DNA of 50,243 bases, from assembly GCA_937988775.1 (NCBI GenBank), contig CALKHP010000010.1, positions 1-50,243 on the forward strand. Direction: 5' to 3'. The stretch comes from an uncultured Alphaproteobacteria bacterium. Lineage in GTDB: Bacteria; Pseudomonadota; Alphaproteobacteria; Rhizobiales; Beijerinckiaceae. A program made the position numbers and the translations under genes. Positions within the stretch are counted from its first letter, which is position 1. Every line of letters begins with the position of its first letter. This document shows, one piece after another, positions 16,575 through 24,673 of this stretch. Under the pieces are notes generated by a model. It saw nothing but the letters and a program-made list of their open reading frames with translations, made no database searches and was not told the DNA's origin.

Positions 16575-17630
16575 CTAGCTGAGAACCTCTTCGTTCCAGC
16601 GCTTCAGGTAGTCCGCCCGATGCGCGACGACCTTCTTCCAATCGAGTTGCACCGTATTGGCAAGCTGGGCGTCGGTGATGGCGATGCTCTCGAGTTCCGC
16701 CGGCATCTTCGCCTTGCGATTGGTCGGCGGATAGAGGTTCCAGGACGAGAACTTGACCTGGAGATCGGGCCGCAGCGTCAGGTTGACGAATTTGTTAGCT
16801 GCTTCCTCATGCGGCGTGCCCTTGGCGATCACGAAACCGGTGCCGAGGCCGAGCGTGCCGGGCACGGATTCGAATTTCACCGGCACGTCGCTTCGCGCAA
16901 GCTGGCTGGCGATGCCGTTCCAGAACGGGCAAAGCAGCATTTCGCCCTGTCCGAACATCTTGCGGGCGTGGTCGGCATTCTCGATGATGATGGCGTTGTT
17001 CTTCTTGACCGCTTGCGCCGCGAACTTGATGCCGGGATCGATATTATCCTCCGTGCCGCCGAGCGCCTTGTTGACGCCGTGCAGCCAGTTCATGCCGTAC
17101 CAGCCATAGGCCGGAATGCCGATGCGGCCCTTGTAGGCCGGGTTGAGCAGGTCCTCGAACGTGGCTGGCGCCTTGGCGATTTCCTTGGTGTTCCAGACCA
17201 GGCCGAACAGCAGGAAGTTCATGGCGCAGTAGTGGTCGCCCATCTTCGCCGTATCGGGAACATCGGCGAGGTTGGGAACGAGCGATGGCACGTAGCTGAG
17301 CAACGCGCCGGCCTCATGCATCACCGCCACCTCGCTCTGGCCGTGACAGCTCACGTCGAAAGGCGGCGCACCCTTGGAGGCGATGATCTTGGAGGCAGCG
17401 ACGCTCTCGAGCTGATAGGAGCTCGAAACGTCCAGTTTGGTCAGGGCCTTGAAGCCGCCGTCCTTGATGTAGATCTGGTCGATATGCTCGCCCCAGGCGC
17501 CGCCGGCCGATGCCGTAACGAAGTTCCTGGCGGCATTGGCGGGCGTCAGCAGGCCCGCCTCGATCAAGGCGATCGAGGCCGCCGTGCCGGCAAACAGGTT
17601 CATGACGTCTCGGCGTGAAAAGTCTCCCAT
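16575..17630 (-). CDS. PotD-like ABC transporter substrate-binding protein (Tat-type signal)
   Basis: This is a 351-aa extracellular solute-binding protein of the spermidine/putrescine/opine group. The N-terminus GDFSRRDVMNLFAGTAASIA has a twin-arginine (SRRDVMN) motif, and cleavage likely follows PANA. Typical PotD-like segments follow: WGEHIDQIYIKDGG, FDVSCHGQSEVAVMHEAG and LVWNTKEIAKAPATFEDLLN. PAYKGRIGIPAYGWYG also fits. It is 90 bases downstream of the hyuB-like gene and just before the cognate ATPase and permease genes. The cargo is presumably a cyclic amide, hydantoin or modified amino acid, inferred from the neighbouring HyuA/B genes. Confidence 0.88.
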   Translation of the reverse strand: MGDFSRRDVMNLFAGTAASIALIEAGLLTPANAARNFVTASAGGAWGEHIDQIYIKDGGFKALTKLDVSSSYQLESVAASKIIASKGAPPFDVSCHGQSEVAVMHEAGALLSYVPSLVPNLADVPDTAKMGDHYCAMNFLLFGLVWNTKEIAKAPATFEDLLNPAYKGRIGIPAYGWYGMNWLHGVNKALGGTEDNIDPGIKFAAQAVKKNNAIIIENADHARKMFGQGEMLLCPFWNGIASQLARSDVPVKFESVPGTLGLGTGFVIAKGTPHEEAANKFVNLTLRPDLQVKFSSWNLYPPTNRKAKMPAELESIAITDAQLANTVQLDWKKVVAHRADYLKRWNEEVLS

Positions 17631-17720
17631 AGTCTCCTCCTCTCATGGAACCGCTGTTGTTTTCTTTAACGCTTCCCCTCGATGCGACGCGTCTGGCGCC
17701 ACCGGCCGGGTGCCCGTCTT

Positions 17721-19712
17721 TCAGGCGACGGCGGCCACGTCCATCGTCAGCATTTGCTCGAGCATTCGCGCCAGACGCGCTTCGAGTTCGTCGTCTGGCA
17801 GGCGGGCAAGCTCCGGCTCCAGGGTGATGCGATCGTACAGGAGCCCCCGCGCGTATTGGCGCAGCTCCGGCGGGCGTCCGGCGAGCAAGGTGGCGACAAT
17901 ATCCTGCAATGCCGGCGTCAGAACGCGCTCATAGTCGACACGCTCCGGCCCGAAGGTGAACTCCTCCGGCCCAGACGGCCGCTCGTGCCGGCGGCGCAGC
18001 GCCACGGTGGCAGCCTCATCGACGGCATCGCCGACGATGACCACGCCATAGACCTCACGCGCCTCGCCTTCCGTGACGAGGCCGTTCTGGACGTCGGCAA
18101 GCACCCCGGCCGGGTCGCGGTCGATCGCGACGCCGTAACCGCCGCCGCCCGGCGAGACGATGCGAACCGTATCGCCGCGCTTGAGCCGCAGGACCTCGAT
18201 CTTGCCGCGCTGGCGCTCGTTCGGCGTGCCGGGATCGAGCGTGCAGTTTCCGAGCGGCCCGGGCTCGCCGCCCTTGCGGCCGAACGGCCTGATCTTGAAC
18301 CGGTCCATGCCCCGGGCCGTCACGATCGCTTCGGAGGCGAGACAGGTGAATTCGAGCACCACCCCCGTGCCGCCGCGATATTCGCCCGGCGAGGCCTCCT
18401 CGACCAGCATGTAGCGCCGCACGAAGACCGGCGCCTCCAGTTCGATCGCTTCCGTCGGCACGTTGCGCAAGGTGCCGGCCGAGAAATTGACCCCGTCAAT
18501 GCCGTCCTTGCCCGGCCGCCCGCCCGAGCCCCCCTGCATCGGCTGCAGCACGCTGACCTGATAGCCGCCGGTCGCCGGATCGATATAGGAGAACAACACG
18601 ATCGCCACCTGCCCGGCCCCCGCCGCCGGGATCGCCGCCGGCACCGCCTTGCTCAGCGCGCCGAGCACGGCATCGGCCACGCGGTAACCGGTGACGTGGC
18701 GCACGCCTGTGGCGGCGGTGGCGGTCGGGTTGACCAGCGATCCCAGCGGCGCGTCGACGCCGACCGAACGCAGGATGCCGCGATTGAGCGGCAGGCTGCG
18801 GTCGGAGGTGCGCAGATAGTTGACGATGCCAAGCACCAGCCACTGATTGGCCCGGCCGAAGCTCGGAATGTTCAGCGCCGCCGTCACCTGCGGATCGGTG
18901 CCGGTGAAGTCGAGGGTGACGTTGCCGTCCTCGACCACGAGGCTCATGTTGATGCGCAAATGGTAGGGCGAAACATAGTCGCCCTCGACATAGTCATGGA
19001 ACGGATAGATCCCGTCCGGCACCTGCCGCAGGATGTCCCTGGCGCGGCTCTGGCCGTAATTCATCAACCCGTCGATGCCCTTGTCGATGACGTCGAAGCC
19101 GTAGCGCTTGACGAGTTGGCCCATGCGCCGCTCGCACACCGTCAGCGAGGCGAGCATCGCCTTGATATCCCCCCAGTTCTGATCGGGGATGCGGCAGTTC
19201 GCCATGATCATGTCGCGCAGGTCCTCGTTGAGGACCCCCGCGCTGACCAGCTTGGTGGGCGGAATGCAAATGCCTTCCTGGAAACGGTCGAACGCCGCCG
19301 GGGAAATGCTGCCCGGCACCAGGCCGCCGACATCGGAGGAATGCACGAAGCACCAGGCGAAACACAGCAGCCTGCCTTCGAAGAACAGCGGCTTGTACAG
19401 CATGATGTCGGGCATATGCGTGCACAGGCCCTTGGTGGCGCGGGAATCGTTGGTGACGATGACGTCGCCGGGCTGATAGTCGTCAATGCAGGAAATCGCC
19501 GGCCCGACATCGATGCCGATCATATTGCCGACACCGATATTGCGCGGGTGGCTGAATATCTCGCCGCCGCGCGTGATCAACGACGTATCGAAATCCCATG
19601 TCTCCTTGACGAACACCGTATAGGCCGCCCGGTGGATGACATAGCCCATTTCCTCGACAATGCCGTTGAAATGGTTGTTGAAGATTTCGAGAAGGACCTT
19701 GTCAGTCGCCAT
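17721..19712 (-). CDS. Hydantoinase B/oxoprolinase family protein
   Basis: This 663-aa HyuB-type subunit begins MATDKVLLEIFNNHFNGIVE and contains VIHRAAYTVFVKETWDFDTS, GDVIVTNDSRATKGLCTHMP and CFAWCFVHSSDVGG. The C-terminal GGTGVVLEFTCLASEA and SPGGGGYG are also conserved in family members. With HyuA it forms an ATP-dependent amidase for 5-oxoproline, hydantoins or N-methylhydantoin (or an acetone-carboxylase-type complex). GGGGAGG precedes the ATG. Its start overlaps the HyuA end by 11 bases. The substrate cannot be fixed. Confidence 0.92.
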   Translation of the reverse strand: MATDKVLLEIFNNHFNGIVEEMGYVIHRAAYTVFVKETWDFDTSLITRGGEIFSHPRNIGVGNMIGIDVGPAISCIDDYQPGDVIVTNDSRATKGLCTHMPDIMLYKPLFFEGRLLCFAWCFVHSSDVGGLVPGSISPAAFDRFQEGICIPPTKLVSAGVLNEDLRDMIMANCRIPDQNWGDIKAMLASLTVCERRMGQLVKRYGFDVIDKGIDGLMNYGQSRARDILRQVPDGIYPFHDYVEGDYVSPYHLRINMSLVVEDGNVTLDFTGTDPQVTAALNIPSFGRANQWLVLGIVNYLRTSDRSLPLNRGILRSVGVDAPLGSLVNPTATAATGVRHVTGYRVADAVLGALSKAVPAAIPAAGAGQVAIVLFSYIDPATGGYQVSVLQPMQGGSGGRPGKDGIDGVNFSAGTLRNVPTEAIELEAPVFVRRYMLVEEASPGEYRGGTGVVLEFTCLASEAIVTARGMDRFKIRPFGRKGGEPGPLGNCTLDPGTPNERQRGKIEVLRLKRGDTVRIVSPGGGGYGVAIDRDPAGVLADVQNGLVTEGEAREVYGVVIVGDAVDEAATVALRRRHERPSGPEEFTFGPERVDYERVLTPALQDIVATLLAGRPPELRQYARGLLYDRITLEPELARLPDDELEARLARMLEQMLTMDVAAVA

Positions 19713-21753
19713 TGTGAGCCTCCCCGATCAGATTGCCCTGCTTGTCGACATGGACACGGAAGCCGGGTGTGACGAAAACGGTGGTGTCGTATTGCTCGAC
19801 GATCGCCGGACCGTCGAACGCGAAGCCTTCCGGCAAGTCGTCGCGGGCGAACACCTTGGCGCGCCACGTCTTGCCGTCGTAGAAAATCTCGCGTGCCCGC
19901 GGCACCGGCGCCTGCGACGGCGAGTTGAAGCGCGTCAGGGCCGGCCGCGGATTCAAGCCGATCACCGAGGCGCGCAGATCCAGGATCTCGAGCTTCGCTT
20001 CCGTGTCGGCATAGCCGTAAATCTGGGTGTAGACCTCGTGGAAGCGCTCGCGCAGCAGGCCGCCCGACGCATCGGCGAGCACCGCCTCGTCGAGCAGGAC
20101 GGCGATCTCGAAAGACTGGCCGACATAGCGCACATCCGCGCGCGCCTCGAGCTGGCGCCCGATGAATTCAAGCCCGAGGGAATCGAGCCAGGCATTGCCT
20201 TCGCGCGACAGCGATTCCACACTTTTCCTGATGCTGGCGATGACGCCATTATCCGGCGTGAGCTGGCTGTGGATGGTGTGCACCAGATCCTTGCGGACAT
20301 CCGCCGCCAACGAGCCCGCGGCGCATAGCGTACCGGGGTGGAGCGGGATCAGCACGCGGCGGATGCCGACATCGCTTGCCAGCATGAAGGCATGGCAGGG
20401 GCCGCCGCCGCCGAAGCCGAGCAGGAGATAGTCTTCGTAATCGATGCCCTTGCGCGCCAGCAGAGGCACGAGCGCCGAGTACATCTGCGACGTCGCCACG
20501 CGCAACACCGCCTCCGCCGTCCGGGTTGCCGTCAGGCCGAGCGTCTTGCCGAGCGTCTCGAGCGCCGCCGTGGCCAGCTCCGCTTTCAACGTCGTGGCGC
20601 CGCCGAGGAAGCGCTGCGGATCGATGATGCCGAGATGGACATAGGTGTCGGTCACCGTCGGCCTGTCGCCACCGAGACCGTAGCAGGCCGGCCCCGGCCG
20701 GGCGCCCGCGCTTTCCGGCCCGATCTTGAGCACGCCGCTGGCATCGGCCCAGGCGATCGAGCCGCCGCCGGCGCCGATCGAGGTCACGTCGATCGCCGGC
20801 AGGATGATCGGGAAGTCGCCGACCTGGCTCTCTGTCGAGTAGATCGGCGTGCCCTCGATCACGGCGACATCGGCGCTGGTGCCCCCCATGTCGAAGGTGA
20901 CCAGCCGGTCGAACCCGGCGGTGGCACCGACATAAGCCGCGCCGATCACGCCGGCGGCCGGGCCGGACAGCAGCGTTTCCACCGGCCGCTCTCCGGCCTC
21001 GCCGGCGGGCATGGTGCCGCCATTCGACTTGGTCGACAACACGCGCGCGGTGATGCCGCGTTCGGCCACGCCGCGTTCGAGGCTGCCGAAGTAGCGCTGC
21101 ATGCGCTGGCCGACATAGGCGTTCATCACGGCGGCGAGCGCGCGCTCATACTCGCGCATCTGCGGCCAGATCTCCGACGAGACCGAGACGTACAGGTCTG
21201 GAACGGCCTCGCGCAGGATATCGCGCGCCCGGCGCTCGTTTTCGCCGTTGCGATAGCTGTGCAGGAAGCAGATCGCCACCGCCTCGACGCCCTCGTCGCG
21301 CATGCGGGCGGCGACGGCGCGCACGGCGGCCTCGTCGACAGCGCGCTGCACCGTGCCGTCGCTCAGCATCCGCTCCGGAATCTCATAGGTGTGGCGGCGC
21401 GGAACGAGCGGCGCCGGCACGTCGGTAAAGAAATTGAACACGTCGGGGATGCGGTGCCGGCCGATGTTCAGCAAATCCCGGAAGCCGTCCGTCACCAGCA
21501 GGGCGGTGCGCAAACCGCGGCGCTGGATGATGGTATTGACGGCCAGCGTCGTGCCATGAATGAAGTAGCTGATCTCATCCGGCGCGAGCTTGTTCTCCGA
21601 CAGGATATGATCGATACCATCAAATATGGACTGCTCCGGATTCTGAGCGTCTGACGGAACCTTTAATATATTCGCGGACTTCTCGATCTCGTCGATGATA
21701 AAAAAATCGGTGAATGTGCCACCAATATCGACACCGATCCTGTATCTACTCAC
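19702..21753 (-). CDS. Hydantoinase A/oxoprolinase family protein, GTG start
   Basis: This 683-aa HyuA-type subunit has the ATP-binding RIGVDIGGTFTDFF at its N-terminus, HGTTLAVNTIIQRRG, SNGGTMPAGEA and LSGPAAGVIGAAYVG. It also has VTFDMGGTSADVAVIEG and GAGGGSIAW, all family hallmarks of the ASKHA fold. The start is GTG at 21753 with AGAGG 7 bases upstream. It is the first gene of a long minus-strand operon (HyuA, HyuB, PotD/A/B/C-like, FAD oxidoreductase) and is divergent from the LysR gene, which likely controls it. Confidence 0.93.
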   Translation of the reverse strand: MSRYRIGVDIGGTFTDFFIIDEIEKSANILKVPSDAQNPEQSIFDGIDHILSENKLAPDEISYFIHGTTLAVNTIIQRRGLRTALLVTDGFRDLLNIGRHRIPDVFNFFTDVPAPLVPRRHTYEIPERMLSDGTVQRAVDEAAVRAVAARMRDEGVEAVAICFLHSYRNGENERRARDILREAVPDLYVSVSSEIWPQMREYERALAAVMNAYVGQRMQRYFGSLERGVAERGITARVLSTKSNGGTMPAGEAGERPVETLLSGPAAGVIGAAYVGATAGFDRLVTFDMGGTSADVAVIEGTPIYSTESQVGDFPIILPAIDVTSIGAGGGSIAWADASGVLKIGPESAGARPGPACYGLGGDRPTVTDTYVHLGIIDPQRFLGGATTLKAELATAALETLGKTLGLTATRTAEAVLRVATSQMYSALVPLLARKGIDYEDYLLLGFGGGGPCHAFMLASDVGIRRVLIPLHPGTLCAAGSLAADVRKDLVHTIHSQLTPDNGVIASIRKSVESLSREGNAWLDSLGLEFIGRQLEARADVRYVGQSFEIAVLLDEAVLADASGGLLRERFHEVYTQIYGYADTEAKLEILDLRASVIGLNPRPALTRFNSPSQAPVPRAREIFYDGKTWRAKVFARDDLPEGFAFDGPAIVEQYDTTVFVTPGFRVHVDKQGNLIGEAHNGD

Positions 21754-21797
21754 GATACACCTCTGACGTTTCCTGATTATGTAATTATTTCGCGGGT

Positions 21798-21814
21798 GTA
21801 TCCTGAAGATATAC
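21798..21814. promoter_or_regulatory. Candidate LysR-type operator in divergent promoter
   Basis: The dyad GTAT-N9-ATAC (21798-21814) contains T-N11-A spacings of the kind bound by LysR regulators. It lies between the LysR gene and hyuA, 45 bp upstream of the hyuA start. An AT-rich stretch (GATTATGTAATTATTT, 21775-21790) between the dyad and hyuA is a plausible -10 region. The assignment rests on position and symmetry only. Confidence 0.35.
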
Positions 21815-21923
21815 TCTAATCTTCTCTCCGCACTGTTGAGAGCCTAAGGTTGGATCGTCCGAGAGCAAAGCGATTTAATCTTCCCGCAGCATGAGTTAAA
21901 GTTATCGAACAACGAGGTCCGCC

Positions 21924-22868
21924 ATGCGTCGCAATATCCCCTCCCTCAGCGCGCTCCAGGCGTTCGAGGCCGCCGGCCGCCTCGAGAGTTTCACCCGCGC
22001 GGCCAATGAGTTGAACGTGACGCAGAGTGCGATCAGCCGGCACATTCGCCTGCTGGAGGACGATCTCGGCGTCATGCTGTTCCGGCGCTCCGGGCATAAC
22101 GTTTCCATCACGCCGCTCGGCAGCGTCTATCTGCAAAACATCCGCGCCTGCCTCGATGAGATCGAGGCCTCGACCATGGACCTCAAGGCCGGGCAGCAGG
22201 ACGACGTCGTGATCAGCCTGATCATTCCGCCGGTCTTCGGCTCGCGCTGGCTGGTGCCGCATCTGCCCAAGTTCACCGCGCGCCATCCCCGCATCGATTT
22301 CCAGATCAGCCTGGAAGCCAACGCGATCGATTTCGGCGGCATCTCCTTCAACGACGCCGCGATCTCCTTCGGGGCGTCGCCGCCGGCCAGCATCGAATGG
22401 GAGTGGCTGACCCCGGGACATCTGGCATTCGTGTGCCGGCCGGAACTGATCGCAAATCCCCTGCCGAATTTCAGCTTCGCGCAGGTCGAGGGCCTGCGCT
22501 TGCTCGAACTCGGCGTCGTGCCGTCCTGGGAACGCTTCGTGCGCCAGGATCGCAACACCGGCTTCAATCCGAAAGCGGTGCGGCGCTACGAATATTTCGA
22601 GGCCGGGATCCAGTCGGCCATCGCCGGCGAGGGCGTCCTGCTCGCCCCGCCCTTCCTGATCCTCGACAGCATCCGCAGCGGCGCGCTTGTCAGCCCGTGG
22701 CGGGAAATGCTGAAGGTCGACATGGCGTATTATTTCTGCTTCCCGCGCCAGAAACGGCGGCGCAAGTCGATCGCCCTGTTCTGCCAATGGCTGGTGGAGG
22801 AACTGGCCAATACCGACGCCGCCGCCGCGGAAGCGATGGAAGCGCAGCGCCACCGCCTGTTCGCCTGA
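21924..22868 (+). CDS. LysR family transcriptional regulator, GcvA-like
   Basis: This 314-aa regulator has an N-terminal winged HTH: PSLSALQAFEAAGRLESFTR, AANELNVTQSAISRHIRLLE and DDLGVMLFRRSG. The opening PSLSALQAFEAAGR is typical of the GcvA/AmpR subgroup. The effector domain follows (e.g. VISLIIPPVFGSRWLVPHLP). A ribosome-binding site CGAGG precedes the ATG by 6 bases. It is divergent from the hyuA operon and most likely activates it in response to the imported substrate; that link is inferred from position. Confidence 0.92.
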   Translation: MRRNIPSLSALQAFEAAGRLESFTRAANELNVTQSAISRHIRLLEDDLGVMLFRRSGHNVSITPLGSVYLQNIRACLDEIEASTMDLKAGQQDDVVISLIIPPVFGSRWLVPHLPKFTARHPRIDFQISLEANAIDFGGISFNDAAISFGASPPASIEWEWLTPGHLAFVCRPELIANPLPNFSFAQVEGLRLLELGVVPSWERFVRQDRNTGFNPKAVRRYEYFEAGIQSAIAGEGVLLAPPFLILDSIRSGALVSPWREMLKVDMAYYFCFPRQKRRRKSIALFCQWLVEELANTDAAAAEAMEAQRHRLFA

Positions 22869-22997
22869 GCCGGGCGGCATTGGCGGCACGGCTCTAGCGC
22901 CTGGGCGAGCCGACACCCTGGCGGAAGTCTGCCAACGTCGCCACGACCCCGTTCCCGCATTCCGATCAGCGTGACGGATTCGGGAGCGGCGCGCGCT

Positions 22998-23645
22998 TCA
23001 GTGGCCGAGCGCGCGGGCGCGCGAACCGTCGGGCGCGCGCCTGTCCAGAGCCTGCCGCATGGCGCTGCGCGAGGGCAGATCATGTGGCGCGACCCAGTTC
23101 GGCTCGGCGCCGAGGAGACGGTCGAGGAACGCGATGGCATAGGCCGGCATTTCCGCGACGTTCTCGCGATAGGACCACCAGAAGCGCAGGTCGTCGGCGC
23201 AGGCGTCGATCGTCGGGGCGTGGCCGAATTCCTGCTCATGGACGGCCGCAACCGCCGCGACACAGAAATTCGTGTACAGGAAGCCTTCAGGCCAGAAGCG
23301 CACGATATCCGCCGCGCGCTGCACGCCATGCCGGCTGTCCGCATCCATCACGCGAACGGCCTTGGCCGGATTGCGCCGGATCAGTTCGCGCAGCGCCGTG
23401 CCGGCGGCGAAGACGATGAAATCGGCGCGGTTGAGCGCGGCAAACCGCTTGTCCGCCTCCATCGCCTCGACCCAGTCGAGGAAGGCGGCGGTCAGCCGGG
23501 GCTCGTCGATCTCGAAGCCGACGCCATGGGCGCGCGCGACCGCGCGTGCATTGGCGCGAAAGGTGTTGCGAAACCAGCGCATCCGCCGCAGACGGTGGCG
23601 CAGGTCGGGGATGCGGGCCAACTCATCCTTAAAGCCGAGATCCAT
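22998..23645 (-). CDS. Hypothetical protein (215 aa)
   Basis: I do not recognise a family. The protein is predicted mostly helical, rich in Arg, Ala and Trp/Phe, with no signal peptide or membrane segment. Notable segments are RMRWFRNTFRANARAVARAH, DADSRHGVQRAADIVRFWPE and DDLRFWWSYRENVAEMPAYA. A strong ribosome-binding site (GAAGGAAGG) precedes the ATG at 23645. It is divergent from another unknown gene across a 198-bp region that holds a perfect 15-bp hairpin. No catalytic motif is evident. Confidence 0.65.
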   Translation of the reverse strand: MDLGFKDELARIPDLRHRLRRMRWFRNTFRANARAVARAHGVGFEIDEPRLTAAFLDWVEAMEADKRFAALNRADFIVFAAGTALRELIRRNPAKAVRVMDADSRHGVQRAADIVRFWPEGFLYTNFCVAAVAAVHEQEFGHAPTIDACADDLRFWWSYRENVAEMPAYAIAFLDRLLGAEPNWVAPHDLPSRSAMRQALDRRAPDGSRARALGH

Positions 23646-23715
23646 CGCCAGCCTTCCTTCACGCTGATGCCGCAGATATTAGAGCATAATCCGATGAATT
23701 TGCTCGCTAATTTTG

Positions 23716-23752
23716 GCTCGGGCAAGTTCGCGGCAGACGAACTTGCCCGAGC
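23716..23752. repeat. Perfect 15-bp inverted repeat (hairpin)
   Basis: The arms GCTCGGGCAAGTTCG (23716-23730) and its exact complement (23738-23752) are separated by the 7-base loop CGGCAGA. It lies between two divergent unknown genes, where a terminator is not expected. It may be a repetitive extragenic palindrome of this genome or a regulatory site. The bases just before it (AGAGCATAATCCGAT) also resemble common Rhizobiales intergenic repeats. Confidence 0.8.
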
Positions 23753-23843
23753 ATGCCGGTTCATTCCGGCCAATGGGCGCGATCGTCGCTTGACGGTCGG
23801 GGCGCCATGGCGACAATCGCCTCATCAGCCCGAGGCGAATGAC

Positions 23844-24644
23844 ATGTTGCGCGCAACCTCCGAGGACATGAGGGTCAACCTGAAGGACCGGCTGCGCGAT
23901 ATGCGCCATGTCGTGCGCCAGTACCGTCATGACAGCCCCGCGGCCGCCGCGCCCGCCGCGGCGCCGCAGGCGCGACCGCCCTTCCCGTTTCGCGAGATCG
24001 AAGACCTGTTCGGCCATGCCGTCAGCACCTTCGATGACGCCATGGCGATGGCGCAGACGCTGGTGCGGCGCACGCCTGCCGGCGGCGCGCGCACGGCAAA
24101 AGGCTTCATCGCGTATTTTCCACCCGGCGCACGCGACGGGCTCGCCGCCGAACGCGCCTTCCGGCGCGATATGTACGCGCTCGTGTGCACGGTGGTGGCG
24201 CGTCGCGGCATTGGCGCCGTGCTGGTGCATGAGGCCGCATTCGCTGCCGTCCATGCCGCCATGCTTCAGCACCGCAAGCCGCTCCTTGCCAGGCTCGGGC
24301 GCGTGGACGGTGCGGAGAAGATTTCGCTGGCCGCGCAACTCGGCGCCGCCCTGCTTGTCGAACTTCTTGCCCGCCGGCCGTTCCGCCTCGCTCCGGCACG
24401 ACCATTCGCGCCGGCGCCGGGCGGCATCGCTCGCAGCGATGCCATCGCATGCCTCGCCCCGGTGGCGCTGGCCTGCGCATTGGCGACGGTCGACGGCGAT
24501 GGCGGCGACGGCTCCGATCTGCTCGACATCGCCGTTCTCGTCACCGATGCCCGCCTCGAACGCGTGCTGCACGCCTGTAACGGCGCCAATCCGCACGCCG
24601 AATTGACGGCGCTGTTCGCGGTGCTGCTCGCGCATCTGCCCTGA
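23844..24644 (+). CDS. Hypothetical protein (266 aa)
   Basis: I do not recognise a family. The start at 23844 (MLRATSEDMRVNLKDRLRDM) has CGAGG nearby and fits the boundary with the hairpin region; the frame is open further upstream. The N-terminal 30 residues are charged and helical. An Ala/Pro linker follows, then a helical Ala-rich domain (AEKISLAAQLGAALLVELLA, LDIAVLVTDARLERVLHACN). No signal peptide or clear transmembrane segment is seen. It is convergent with the glycerol-1-phosphate dehydrogenase gene downstream. Confidence 0.6.
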   Translation: MLRATSEDMRVNLKDRLRDMRHVVRQYRHDSPAAAAPAAAPQARPPFPFREIEDLFGHAVSTFDDAMAMAQTLVRRTPAGGARTAKGFIAYFPPGARDGLAAERAFRRDMYALVCTVVARRGIGAVLVHEAAFAAVHAAMLQHRKPLLARLGRVDGAEKISLAAQLGAALLVELLARRPFRLAPARPFAPAPGGIARSDAIACLAPVALACALATVDGDGGDGSDLLDIAVLVTDARLERVLHACNGANPHAELTALFAVLLAHLP

Positions 24645-24673
24645 GGGCTGAACCGCGCCGAGTTGCCGGCTGC

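Noticed and set aside
17682..19772. A 696-codon open frame on the plus strand
   Set aside because: It is antisense to hyuB, which is full length with clear family motifs. The frame encodes an Arg/His/Asp-rich product typical of a GC-driven shadow.
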